From Acidobacteriota bacterium (lineage in GTDB: Bacteria; Acidobacteriota; Terriglobia; Terriglobales; Acidobacteriaceae): a stretch of 9,407 nt of DNA. The notes under the pieces are model-generated. The model did no database searches. It saw only the letters and a list, made by a program, of their open reading frames with translations, and had not been told where the DNA came from. Both the position numbers and the translations under genes were made by a program. Position 1 is the stretch's first letter. Every line of letters starts with the position of its first letter. Positions 1-7,244 of the stretch are shown one piece after another. The stretch is from NCBI GenBank assembly GCA_021809235.1, contig JAKBAG010000106.1:1-9407 (forward strand), given 5' to 3'.

Positions 1-1335
1 CACACCCAGTTCCCCGGCGTCATGTTCTACGCCCTGCCGACCGACATCGTCACCCAGATCCTTAACTTCGGTCTCGGCGCTCCCATTGACGTGCAGATCA
101 TCGGCCACAATCTCGAAGCCAATCGCGCCTTTGCCGACAAGCTGCTCAGCCAGATCGCCTACGTTCCCGGCACCGTCGATGCCCGCATCCAGCAGCCCTT
201 CAATGCACCCAAGCTCACCGTGAACGTCGACCGCACCCGCGCCGCACTCGTCGGACTCAAGGAACGCGACGTCATTGGCAGCGTCCTGGTTTCGCTCAGT
301 GGCAGCTTCCAGACCACCCCCAACTTCTATCTCGATCCACGTAACGGCGTCTCTTACAACATCGCCGTCCAGTCCCCGCAATACGACCTGGAAACCATCC
401 CCGAACTGCAGAGCATACCCATCACCGTAGCCCAGGGCACCGCGCCCACGCTCGATACACCCGCGCAGTCGCCGGCCGGCGCTCCCGGCATCACCGGTTC
501 CACACCCGGCGCGGCTACAACCGCTGCGCCCGGCAGCCTTGCATCCTCCCAGATCCTCGGCAACCTGGCCTCGATCGACCCCGGCGTCGAGATGGGCACC
601 GAGAGCCACTACGACGTTCAGCCCGTTCTCGACATCTACACCAATGTCGAAGGCACGGACCTCGGCAGCGTCACCCGGCGCATCCAGCAGATCGTCGCCC
701 AGGACCAGAAGCTCGCGCCGCGCGGCACGCAGGTCGTTCTACGCGGCCAGAGTGAGACCATGGAGCAGTCCTACGTCGGCCTGCTTTCCGGCCTTGCCTT
801 CTCCATCCTGCTGGTTTACCTGCTCATCGTCGTCAACTTCCAGTCCTGGCTCGATCCGTTTCTTATCATCAGCGCGCTTCCGGCTGCCATTGCCGGTATC
901 GTATGGTTCCTGTTCCTTACCCATACCCATCTCAGCGTCCCGGCACTCACCGGAACCATTATGTGCATGGGCGTGGCCACGGCCAACTCCATCCTCGTCG
1001 TCAGCTTCGCCCGCGAACAGCTCACGACGCTGGTCGGCGATGCGCGGCAGGCCGCGCTGAACGCAGGCTTCGTCCGCTTCCGCCCGGTTCTCATGACCGC
1101 CCTCGCCATGATCATCGGGATGGTCCCCATGGCGCTCGGCCTCGGCGACGGCGGCGAGCAGAATGCCCCCCTTGGTCGCGCCGTGATCGGTGGTCTTCTG
1201 TTGGCCACTGTGGCCACGCTGCTCTTTGTCCCCACCTTTTTTGCCGCCCTCCACGGCTGGCTGGAACGCCGCAAACTGCGCACCAGCTCCCCGGGGCAGG
1301 GCATCGACTACGAAGAATTTCCGGAGTCCCTATGA
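1..1335 (+). CDS. RND efflux transporter permease subunit, C-terminal part (5' truncated by window)
   Basis: Inner-membrane proton-driven pump of a tripartite RND efflux system. The reading frame is open from base 1, with FPGVMFYALPTD before the first internal Met, so the true start lies upstream. About 444 of the usual ~1050 residues are here. Visible in order: the second half of the periplasmic porter domain (window residues ~1-230), then hydrophobic helices from about residue 258 to 417 that match the last RND membrane bundle. The TM10 stretch GVATANSILVV is at residues 324-334 and the TM11 stretch RFRPVLMTALA at ~359-369, both typical of RND permeases. An Ala/Pro/Gly/Thr-rich insertion lies at ~145-183. 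The lysine that AcrB carries in TM10 is replaced by Ala. The stop overlaps the adaptor start (ATGA). Substrate cannot be read from this half: it may be a drug-type (HAE) or, less likely, a metal-type (HME) pump. Confidence 0.95.
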   Translation, partial: HTQFPGVMFYALPTDIVTQILNFGLGAPIDVQIIGHNLEANRAFADKLLSQIAYVPGTVDARIQQPFNAPKLTVNVDRTRAALVGLKERDVIGSVLVSLSGSFQTTPNFYLDPRNGVSYNIAVQSPQYDLETIPELQSIPITVAQGTAPTLDTPAQSPAGAPGITGSTPGAATTAAPGSLASSQILGNLASIDPGVEMGTESHYDVQPVLDIYTNVEGTDLGSVTRRIQQIVAQDQKLAPRGTQVVLRGQSETMEQSYVGLLSGLAFSILLVYLLIVVNFQSWLDPFLIISALPAAIAGIVWFLFLTHTHLSVPALTGTIMCMGVATANSILVVSFAREQLTTLVGDARQAALNAGFVRFRPVLMTALAMIIGMVPMALGLGDGGEQNAPLGRAVIGGLLLATVATLLFVPTFFAALHGWLERRKLRTSSPGQGIDYEEFPESL

Positions 1336-2552
1336 GTCACACTCCTTCGTCTGCCAACTCTCCGGCCCACGGGCACACCGACCAGGCGCCTCCGCGCCGC
1401 CCCATCTCGTCAGCCCAGGCCATCGTCGGGCTGCTCGGCATCGTCCTGCTGCTGGCCGTCCTCGCCATCGTTGGCATCCTGCCCCGCATCCATGCCCAGG
1501 CTGCGCTGGCCCGTCGCACCGCTGACCTCGCCCGGCCTGCCGTCATCGTCGCTCCGCCGGTTCCCGGCAAGCCGCTGGTCGATCTCGTCCTCCCCGGCAA
1601 CGTCACCGCGTACACCGATTCGCCCATCTACTCCCGCACTCCCGGCTACCTCACCCACTGGTACTTCGACATCGGTGCCCACGTGAAAAAAGGCGCACTG
1701 CTGGCCCGCATCGCCACCCCAGAGGTCGATCAGCAGCTCGTCCAGGCCGAAGCCGATCTCAAAACCGCTGAAGCCAACGCCACCAACGCCAAAATCCAGA
1801 GCGAACGCTACAACAGCCTCATCGCCACCCACGCCGTCTCCCAGCAGAACACCGACATCCTCGCCTACCAGGCCCAGTCCACCGCGGCCCAGGTTGCCTC
1901 TGCCCGCGCGAACGTCCAGCGCCTGCGCGAGCTCACCTCCTTTGAAAACATCTACGCTCCCTTTGACGGCGTCGTCACCGCTCGTAACGTGGACATCGGC
2001 CAGCTCATCAACGTCGGCGCCGGGAATGAACTCTTCCACATGCAGGCCATCCACACTCTGCGTGTCTACTCCAGCGTTCCCCAGGTCTACTCCGACTCCA
2101 TCCACATCGGCGAGTCCGTCGATCTTACCTTCCCCGAGCATCCCGGCAAGACCTTCACCGGGAAAGTTGTCCGCTCCGCCAGCGCCATCGATCCGGCCAC
2201 CCGTACCCTGCTCGTCGAGGTCGACGTCGCCAACCCGGCAGGCGAGCTGCTGGCCGGAACCCTGGCCCAGGCCCATTTCAAGGTTGCGCCCGTCGGCAAC
2301 GTCTTTGTCCTGCCCGTCTCGGCACTCATCTTCCGAAGTGCCGGTCTGCAGGTCGGCGTCGTCCGCAACGGCATTGCCCACCTAGTCCCCGTCACCATCG
2401 GCCAGGACGACGGACGCACTGTGCAGGTGAACACAGGCATCACCGCCGCAGATCGCGTCATCCAGGACCCGCCCGACTCGCTTGTCGATGGCGAGCGAGT
2501 CCGCGTTCTCACTCCAGACGAAGTCGCCGCAGCAGCCCGGGGAGGCTTCTGA
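1332..2552 (+). CDS. RND efflux periplasmic adaptor subunit (HlyD/MFP family)
   Basis: Periplasmic adaptor linking the RND permease to the outer-membrane factor; 406 residues, normal for the family. The ATG at 1332 overlaps the permease stop (ATGA) and has GGAG at 1323-1326 five bases upstream. The frame is open further upstream, but that part only shadows the permease gene. A basic cytoplasmic N-terminus with three His (H3, H13, H15) precedes one membrane anchor at ~30-50. The first lipoyl/barrel-sandwich half lies at ~95-133 (GYLTHWYFDIGAHVKKGALL), an Ala/Gln-rich alpha-hairpin at ~134-203, the second lipoyl half at ~205-240 (IYAPFDGVVTARNVDIGQ), then the beta-barrel and membrane-proximal domains with the family-typical SASAIDPATRTLLVEVDV. 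I see no Met- or Cys-rich metal site like that of CusB, so a copper role is not shown. Gene order permease-adaptor-OMF supports a single operon. Confidence 0.95.
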   Translation: MSHTPSSANSPAHGHTDQAPPRRPISSAQAIVGLLGIVLLLAVLAIVGILPRIHAQAALARRTADLARPAVIVAPPVPGKPLVDLVLPGNVTAYTDSPIYSRTPGYLTHWYFDIGAHVKKGALLARIATPEVDQQLVQAEADLKTAEANATNAKIQSERYNSLIATHAVSQQNTDILAYQAQSTAAQVASARANVQRLRELTSFENIYAPFDGVVTARNVDIGQLINVGAGNELFHMQAIHTLRVYSSVPQVYSDSIHIGESVDLTFPEHPGKTFTGKVVRSASAIDPATRTLLVEVDVANPAGELLAGTLAQAHFKVAPVGNVFVLPVSALIFRSAGLQVGVVRNGIAHLVPVTIGQDDGRTVQVNTGITAADRVIQDPPDSLVDGERVRVLTPDEVAAAARGGF

Positions 2553-4036
2553 TGCGTCCTGCCGTAGTCCTGCGCCTTGCGCTCGTCCCCGCACTGCCGG
2601 TGGCCCTGCTGCTGGCTGGCTGCCATCCCGTCGGGCCGGACTACCAGCGCCCCGCCTACACTCCGGCACCGCTCTACAAGGAAACCGGTGCCGCCACTGT
2701 CGTTGCACCACCGCCATCCCCGCAGGGTGGATCCTGGACAGCCGCCCATCCCTCCGACGGCATGCTGCGCGGCCAGTGGTGGCAGGTCTTCGGAGACCCA
2801 CAGCTCAACCAGCTCGAACAGCGTGTGGCCACCAGCAACTTTGCCGCCCGTCAGGCCATGGACATCTATCAGGCTGCTCGCCAGCAGGTCCGCATCGCCC
2901 AGTCCGCCTTTTCGCCCACGCTTTCTGCCGGGCCCTCCTTCACCCACAACCAGCTTTCGCAGCATCGCCCTTTCTTCAACGGCTCCGGCGGTTCCAGCTC
3001 CTTCAATGACCTTCAGCTCGTCGGCCAGGCAGGATGGGAGCCCGATTTCTGGGGGCAGATCCGTCGTAGCGTGGAAGCCGCCCGCGCACAGGCCCAGGCC
3101 TCAGCCGCCCAGCAGGCCGGCGTCGTGCTCAGTCTCCAGGCGCAGCTTGCCGCCTCCTATCTCCAGATGCGCGGTCTCGACCTTGAAGCCAGTCTCCTCC
3201 AAATGGATGTTCAGGAGCTTACGCACCAGCTCGCGCTCACCCAGCAGCGCCTTGACCAGGGACTCGACACGGCCGCCGATGTTGCCCTCGCCCAGACCCA
3301 GCTGGAAAGCACGCGCGCCCAGCTCATCGACGTCGGCGTCGTCCGCGCCCAGATGGAGCACATCGTCGGCACTATCGCCGTCTATCCTCTTTCCAGCTTC
3401 CATCTGCCACCAGCCCCGCTCGATCTCCACCTTCCTACCATCCCGCTCGGAGTCCCCTCGCAACTGCTGGAGCGCCGGCCGGACATCGCCGTCGCCGAGC
3501 GCCAGGCCGCTGCCGCCAATGCCCAGATCGGTATCGCCATCAGCGCCTTCTATCCCACCCTTACCCTGGGCGGCACCGGCGGCTTTGAAAGCACCCACGG
3601 TGGCACCTGGCTTCAAGGCCCCAGTTCCCTCTGGACCCTCGGAGCCTCCGCCGCTGAACTGCTCGTCGATGGCGGCAGACGCCACGCCTACACCGCACAG
3701 GCACGGGACAACTTCCAGGCTGCAGCCGACAACTATAAAAACACCATCTTCCTCGCCTTCAACGAGGTCGAGGACGACCTGTCCAACCTTCGCATCCTCG
3801 AGCAGGAGGAGGCCGCCCAACGCGCCGCCGTGACCAGCGCCCAGACTGCGCTCCAGATCGCCCGCCAGCAGTTCCAGGGTGGTGTCGTCAACGAACTCCA
3901 GGTGCTCGTCGCCGAAAACGCCCTCATCCAGAACCAGCGCGCGCTGGCCACCCTCCAGACCGCAGAATTCACGTCCAGCGTTCAGCTCATTGCCGCCCTC
4001 GGCGGTGGATGGGACACAACCCAACTCCCCCACTAG
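2552..4036 (+). CDS. Outer-membrane efflux lipoprotein, NodT/OprM-type (TolC superfamily)
   Basis: Outer-membrane channel completing the tripartite pump; 494 residues, the usual size. The start overlaps the adaptor stop by one base (TGATG), with a strong GGAGG at 2541-2545 six bases upstream. The N-terminus is a lipoprotein signal ending in lipobox LLAGC with acceptor Cys24, followed by HPVGPDYQRP, a hallmark-like start of NodT-family factors (V/GPDYxxP). Two outer-membrane efflux protein repeats follow, at roughly residues 75-280 and 300-490, rich in Ala/Gln/Leu coiled-coil helices. The second contains SQLLERRPDIAVAERQAAAANAQIG..FYPTLTLGG (around 305-340), strongly typical of the family. It is the last gene of the pump operon; 108 bp separate it from copZ. 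No clear terminator hairpin follows, so read-through into the copper genes is possible. Confidence 0.96.
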   Translation: MRPAVVLRLALVPALPVALLLAGCHPVGPDYQRPAYTPAPLYKETGAATVVAPPPSPQGGSWTAAHPSDGMLRGQWWQVFGDPQLNQLEQRVATSNFAARQAMDIYQAARQQVRIAQSAFSPTLSAGPSFTHNQLSQHRPFFNGSGGSSSFNDLQLVGQAGWEPDFWGQIRRSVEAARAQAQASAAQQAGVVLSLQAQLAASYLQMRGLDLEASLLQMDVQELTHQLALTQQRLDQGLDTAADVALAQTQLESTRAQLIDVGVVRAQMEHIVGTIAVYPLSSFHLPPAPLDLHLPTIPLGVPSQLLERRPDIAVAERQAAAANAQIGIAISAFYPTLTLGGTGGFESTHGGTWLQGPSSLWTLGASAAELLVDGGRRHAYTAQARDNFQAAADNYKNTIFLAFNEVEDDLSNLRILEQEEAAQRAAVTSAQTALQIARQQFQGGVVNELQVLVAENALIQNQRALATLQTAEFTSSVQLIAALGGGWDTTQLPH

Positions 4037-4090
4037 CCAGCGCCTGATCCCGCTGCTCGCATATTTCCTCCGTCTCAATCTTTCGATGGA

Positions 4091-4120
4091 ATACCCATGG
4101 GGGGCATGGGCATATATACT
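4091..4120 (+). promoter_or_regulatory. Probable CsoR operator and promoter of the copZ-copA-csoR operon
   Basis: An inverted repeat spans 4091-4113: half-site ATACCCATG (4091-4099), spacer of five G (4100-4104), half-site CATGGGCAT (4105-4113). The halves pair at 8 of 9 positions, with the inner six perfect. It also resembles known CsoR operators of the ATACCC-G-run-AT type, as in front of copZA in Bacillus subtilis. It abuts a good -10 hexamer TATACT at 4115-4120, so a bound repressor would block RNA polymerase. No convincing -35 box is seen; candidates at spacing 17-19 fall inside the dyad. The csoR gene at the operon end is the obvious regulator. The dyad is seen directly; its binding by CsoR is inferred. 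Confidence 0.65.
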
Positions 4121-4130
4121 GAATACAGAC

Positions 4131-4136
4131 AGGAGG
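4131..4136 (+). promoter_or_regulatory. Strong ribosome binding site of copZ
   Basis: AGGAGG, a full Shine-Dalgarno core, lies eight bases before the ATG at 4145. It fixes the copZ start there rather than at the in-frame ATG at 4097, which lies inside the operator. It suggests high translation of the chaperone compared with the downstream genes. Confidence 0.85.
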
Positions 4137-4144
4137 AACACCCC

Positions 4145-4354
4145 ATGGAACCCATTCATCTCCAGATTGAAGGCATGCATTGCGATGCCTGCGTCCGTCG
4201 CGTCACCCAGGCTCTGGCAGCGCTGCCCGGCGTTCGCCTGGAGTCTGTCGAAGTCGGCTCTGCCCGGCTGCAGTACGATGCCGCCCTCATTGCCCGGGAA
4301 CGCATCCCTGCCGCCATTGACGGCATCGGCTTCCAGGCTCACATCGCCGGCTGA
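4145..4354 (+). CDS. copZ: CopZ-like copper chaperone (single HMA domain)
   Basis: Small cytosolic Cu(I) carrier that passes copper to CopA and probably exchanges it with CsoR. It is 69 residues, the standard size for a free heavy-metal-associated (HMA) domain of beta-alpha-beta-beta-alpha-beta fold. The metal site GMHCDAC is at residues 10-16 (Cys13 and Cys16); the family C-terminal G-[FY] is present as GIGF. The start at 4145 is chosen by the AGGAGG box; an in-frame ATG at 4097 would add 16 residues encoded by promoter sequence. It is first in the copper operon, 31 bp before copA. The family also includes MerP-like and Zn/Cd-binding domains, but the CPC-type ATPase and CsoR next door favour copper. 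Confidence 0.9.
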   Translation: MEPIHLQIEGMHCDACVRRVTQALAALPGVRLESVEVGSARLQYDAALIARERIPAAIDGIGFQAHIAG

Positions 4355-4385
4355 CCCCGGCCGCAACGAACGCCAGGAGCTTCGC

Positions 4386-6875
4386 ATGGAATCCGGCACC
4401 CCCCATCTACCTGCCTCCGCAGCGGGCCCCGTGGCCGCTGATCCCCATCTGCCATCGCCCAACGCAGCCGCATCAGGCTCGCAGTCGTCCCCGCTGACCG
4501 TTGCCCGCCTGGAGCGAGTCACGCTTCCGGTGACCGGCATGAGCTGTGCCGCCTGCCAGTCCTTCGTCCAGCGCACCCTCCGCTCCACCAGCGGCGTCGC
4601 GGACGCCACCGTCAACCTGATGCTTCACAACGCCACCGTCACCTTTGACCCCGAGCAGGCGACCATCCCCGCGCTGGTAGCCGCTGTTCGCAGTGCCGGT
4701 TACGGCTCCGATCTGCCCACCCCCTCGGACAGCGTCCTCGACGAGCAGGAAAAGCAGGATGCCCTTGCCCGCCAGGAGTATCACGACCTGCGCCGCAAGG
4801 CCCTGATCACCGTTCCCGCCGGATTGCTCGCCATGCTGCTCTCGCTGCCGCTCATGTCCGGCCCGGCTACCCATGCCGATCTGTTCTTTGACTCGCTGCT
4901 GCATGCGCAGCTGCTCCACCACACCCTGCCCTGGCTCTTTGGCCTCAGCGCCAACACGCTGCGCTGGTCGCTGCTTCTGCTATCGGCCCTCATCGTCAGC
5001 TGGTCCGGACGCCGCTTTTACACCAAGGCCTGGTCAGCCTTCCGCCATCGCACTTCGGACATGAACACACTGGTCGCCCTCGGCACTGGTGCCGCATTCC
5101 TTTACTCGGCCATCGTCACTCTCGCGCCTGGCTTTTTCCTGCGCCACGGTATCCAGCCCCAGGTCTACTTCGACGCCGGCCTGCTCATCCTTGGCCTTGT
5201 CCTCAGCGGAAACGCACTGGAAAGTCGTGCTCGCGGACGCACCGCGCTTGCCCTCCGCCGCCTCACCCAGCTTCAGCCCCGCATGGCGCGCATCCTCCGT
5301 GACGGCGTCGAGTTCGATTTATCCGCCGAAGCCATCCAGCAGGGCGACATTCTTGTCATCCGCCCCGGCGAACGCATTCCCACCGACGCCGAGGTCGTCT
5401 TCGGTCGCAGTGCCGTGGATGAGTCCATGCTCACCGGCGAATCCCTCCCCATCGAGAAATCTCCCGGCGACCGACTGCTCGGCGGCACGCTCAACCAGCG
5501 TGGTCTGCTGCACGCCCGCGCCACTGCTCTCGGTAGCCAGGGCACGCTGGCTCAGATCGTCCGCCTGCTCCGCCAGGCGCAGGGAACGCGCGCACCCATT
5601 CAGCATCTGGCCGACCGCGTCAGTGCCATCTTTGTACCCACCGTGCTGCTGCTGGCCGTAACCACGCTTGCTCTCTGGATCCTCTTTGCCGGGTCCCATG
5701 CGCTGCTGCAGGCCTTTGCTGCCGCCGTCGCCGTTCTTGTCATCGCCTGCCCCTGCGCCATGGGATTGGCCGTCCCCACCGCCGTCATGGTTGCCACCGG
5801 CCGCGGTGCCGCCGCCGGGCTCCTGATGAAAAGCGGCGAAGCCCTCGAGCGCCTGCAATCCATGGATACCGTCGTCTTCGACAAGACCGGAACCCTCACC
5901 GAAGGTCATCCCGTCGTCCTTGCCACTGAGCCTGCGTCCGGCTTTACCCACGACCGAGTACTCCGGCTTGCCGCCTCCCTGGAGCGGGCCAGCGAACATC
6001 CGCTCGGTGAGGCCGTCGTCGCGGCAGCCCGCACGGCAGGCCTGCCGCTGCTGAACCCCATCGACGTCCTCACCCATCCCGGCCTGGGCATTGAAGGGCG
6101 CATCCCTCACGCTCGTGACGGCCAGCCCGACGCATCCCGCGTCCTCATCGGCAACGCTCCATTCCTGCAGCAGAACGCCATCCCCACCACCCCGCTGGAA
6201 GCCCGCGCCACCGAGGCTGCTACACAGGCGCAGACTCCGCTCTGGGTTGCCATCGATGGTCAGCTTGCCGGACTCATCCTCGTCGCTGACCCCGTCAAAC
6301 CCACCTCCCGCGCCGTCGTGCAACAGCTCCGCAGCCGCGGGCTGCGCGTCGCCATGCTCACCGGAGACAATCCACGTGTTGCCGCCGCCATTGCCAGTCA
6401 GCTTGGCATCGATGAGGTCTTCGCCGGTCTCCTGCCGCAGGGCAAACTCGATACCATCGCCCGGCTCCAGTCGCAGGGCCGAACCGTTGCCATGGTCGGC
6501 GACGGCGTCAACGATGCTCCCGCGCTTGCCCGTGCTGATGTCGGCATCGCTATGGCCAGCGGGTCAGACGTCGCCATGGAGGCCGGCGACATCACCCTCA
6601 TGCGCAGTGACCTGCACGGCGTTCTCGATGCCATCCTGCTTTCGGGAGCCACCATGCGCGTCATGCGCCAGAACCTCTTCTGGGCCTTTGCCTACAACGT
6701 CTTCATGATTCCTCTTGCTGCCGGAGCGCTCTATCCCCACTGGGGCATTCTGCTCAGCCCCGTGCTGGCCAGTGCGGCAATGGCCTTCAGCTCAGTCAGT
6801 GTCGTTACCAACAGTCTTCGCCTCAGCCGGCTGCGGCTTTCCGCGGCCCCATCCCGTCCCCGGAGCTCGCAATGA
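4386..6875 (+). CDS. copA: Cu(I)-exporting P1B-1-type ATPase CopA
   Basis: ATP-driven export of Cu(I) from cytosol to periplasm. The 829-residue product begins at the ATG at 4386, with AGGAG at 4375-4379 six bases upstream; the frame is open further back, but that part shadows the OMF and copZ. A Pro/Ala/Ser-rich linker of ~40 residues precedes one HMA domain with GMSCAAC at 51-57. Then come membrane helices from ~138, the actuator motif TGE (350-352), the TM6 ion motif CPC (455-457), phosphorylation motif DKTGT (Asp499), nucleotide-domain HP (538-539) and hinge GDGVND (705-710). TM7 YN (770-771) and TM8 MxxSS (Met799, Ser802, Ser803) complete the Cu(I) signature, separating it from Zn/Cd and Co pumps. 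All catalytic residues are present. The stop overlaps the csoR start (ATGA), implying coupling. Confidence 0.97.
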   Translation: MESGTPHLPASAAGPVAADPHLPSPNAAASGSQSSPLTVARLERVTLPVTGMSCAACQSFVQRTLRSTSGVADATVNLMLHNATVTFDPEQATIPALVAAVRSAGYGSDLPTPSDSVLDEQEKQDALARQEYHDLRRKALITVPAGLLAMLLSLPLMSGPATHADLFFDSLLHAQLLHHTLPWLFGLSANTLRWSLLLLSALIVSWSGRRFYTKAWSAFRHRTSDMNTLVALGTGAAFLYSAIVTLAPGFFLRHGIQPQVYFDAGLLILGLVLSGNALESRARGRTALALRRLTQLQPRMARILRDGVEFDLSAEAIQQGDILVIRPGERIPTDAEVVFGRSAVDESMLTGESLPIEKSPGDRLLGGTLNQRGLLHARATALGSQGTLAQIVRLLRQAQGTRAPIQHLADRVSAIFVPTVLLLAVTTLALWILFAGSHALLQAFAAAVAVLVIACPCAMGLAVPTAVMVATGRGAAAGLLMKSGEALERLQSMDTVVFDKTGTLTEGHPVVLATEPASGFTHDRVLRLAASLERASEHPLGEAVVAAARTAGLPLLNPIDVLTHPGLGIEGRIPHARDGQPDASRVLIGNAPFLQQNAIPTTPLEARATEAATQAQTPLWVAIDGQLAGLILVADPVKPTSRAVVQQLRSRGLRVAMLTGDNPRVAAAIASQLGIDEVFAGLLPQGKLDTIARLQSQGRTVAMVGDGVNDAPALARADVGIAMASGSDVAMEAGDITLMRSDLHGVLDAILLSGATMRVMRQNLFWAFAYNVFMIPLAAGALYPHWGILLSPVLASAAMAFSSVSVVTNSLRLSRLRLSAAPSRPRSSQ

Positions 6876-7219
6876 CCCCACGCCCTGCCGCTGCCACAAC
6901 TGCCTGCCCACTTCCCGAAGCCACAGACCGCCACGCGCTCGGCGTCGATCCTGCTCTCAAGCAATCGAACCTACGCCGCCTCAGCCGCATTGAAGGTCAG
7001 TTGCGCGGCATCCAGCGCATGATCGAGGACGATCGCTACTGTCCCGATATCCTCACCCAGGTCTCCTCCGCGCAGCAGGCTCTGCGCGCCGTTGCCCGCT
7101 CGCTCATGCGCAACCATCTGGAGCACTGCGCCACCCAGGCAATCCGCGACGGTTCGGTTGAACAGCGCCAGGCCATGTACGACGAGCTGCTCGACATGAT
7201 CTACAAAAACGCCCGCTGA
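6872..7219 (+). CDS. csoR: CsoR/RcnR-family copper-sensing transcriptional repressor
   Basis: All-helical DUF156-type repressor that leaves its operator when Cu(I) binds. It has 115 residues. The start overlaps the copA stop (ATGA), with GGAG at 6862-6865 six bases upstream. DNA-contact-type motif RLSRIEGQLRGIQRMI lies at 36-51. The metal ligands Cys57, His82 and Cys86 keep exactly the 25- and 4-residue spacing of Mycobacterium tuberculosis CsoR (Cys36, His61, Cys65). The second-shell Tyr56 and a Glu in the matching EELID-like stretch (Glu105 in DELLD) are also kept. RcnR has His in place of the last Cys, so Ni/Co sensing of that type is unlikely. The N-terminal extension contains Cys12 and His21; His at a similar place is a ligand in the nickel sensor InrS, so nickel is a minor alternative. 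As last gene of the operon it should autoregulate through the site before copZ. Confidence 0.93.
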   Translation: MTPRPAAATTACPLPEATDRHALGVDPALKQSNLRRLSRIEGQLRGIQRMIEDDRYCPDILTQVSSAQQALRAVARSLMRNHLEHCATQAIRDGSVEQRQAMYDELLDMIYKNAR

Positions 7220-7244
7220 CCAGCCTTCGTCCCGCACTCTATCG
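7220..7244. other. 25-bp convergent intergenic gap without visible terminator
   Basis: The csoR stop (7217-7219) and the HAD-UbiA stop (7245-7247, minus strand) face each other with 25 bp between. No inverted repeat or T-run is seen, so neither transcript has an obvious intrinsic terminator here and the 3' ends may overlap. Confidence 0.6.

Noticed and set aside
1410..2381. 323-codon minus-strand open frame across the adaptor gene
   Set aside because: Gly/Asp/Val-rich antisense shadow of a clear HlyD-family gene.
4097..4144. Upstream ATG start for copZ
   Set aside because: It lies inside the operator and upstream of the -10 box, and the AGGAGG serves the ATG at 4145.
3879..4385. N-terminal extension of copA to the first in-frame ATG
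   Set aside because: It would read through the OMF end, the promoter and copZ in another frame; the ATG at 4386 has a proper AGGAG and leads straight into the linker and HMA domain.
3101..4615. 504-codon minus-strand open frame
   Set aside because: Antisense to the OMF, copZ, the copper operator and the start of copA, all of which are strongly supported; Gly/Ala/Glu-rich product with no recognisable domain.
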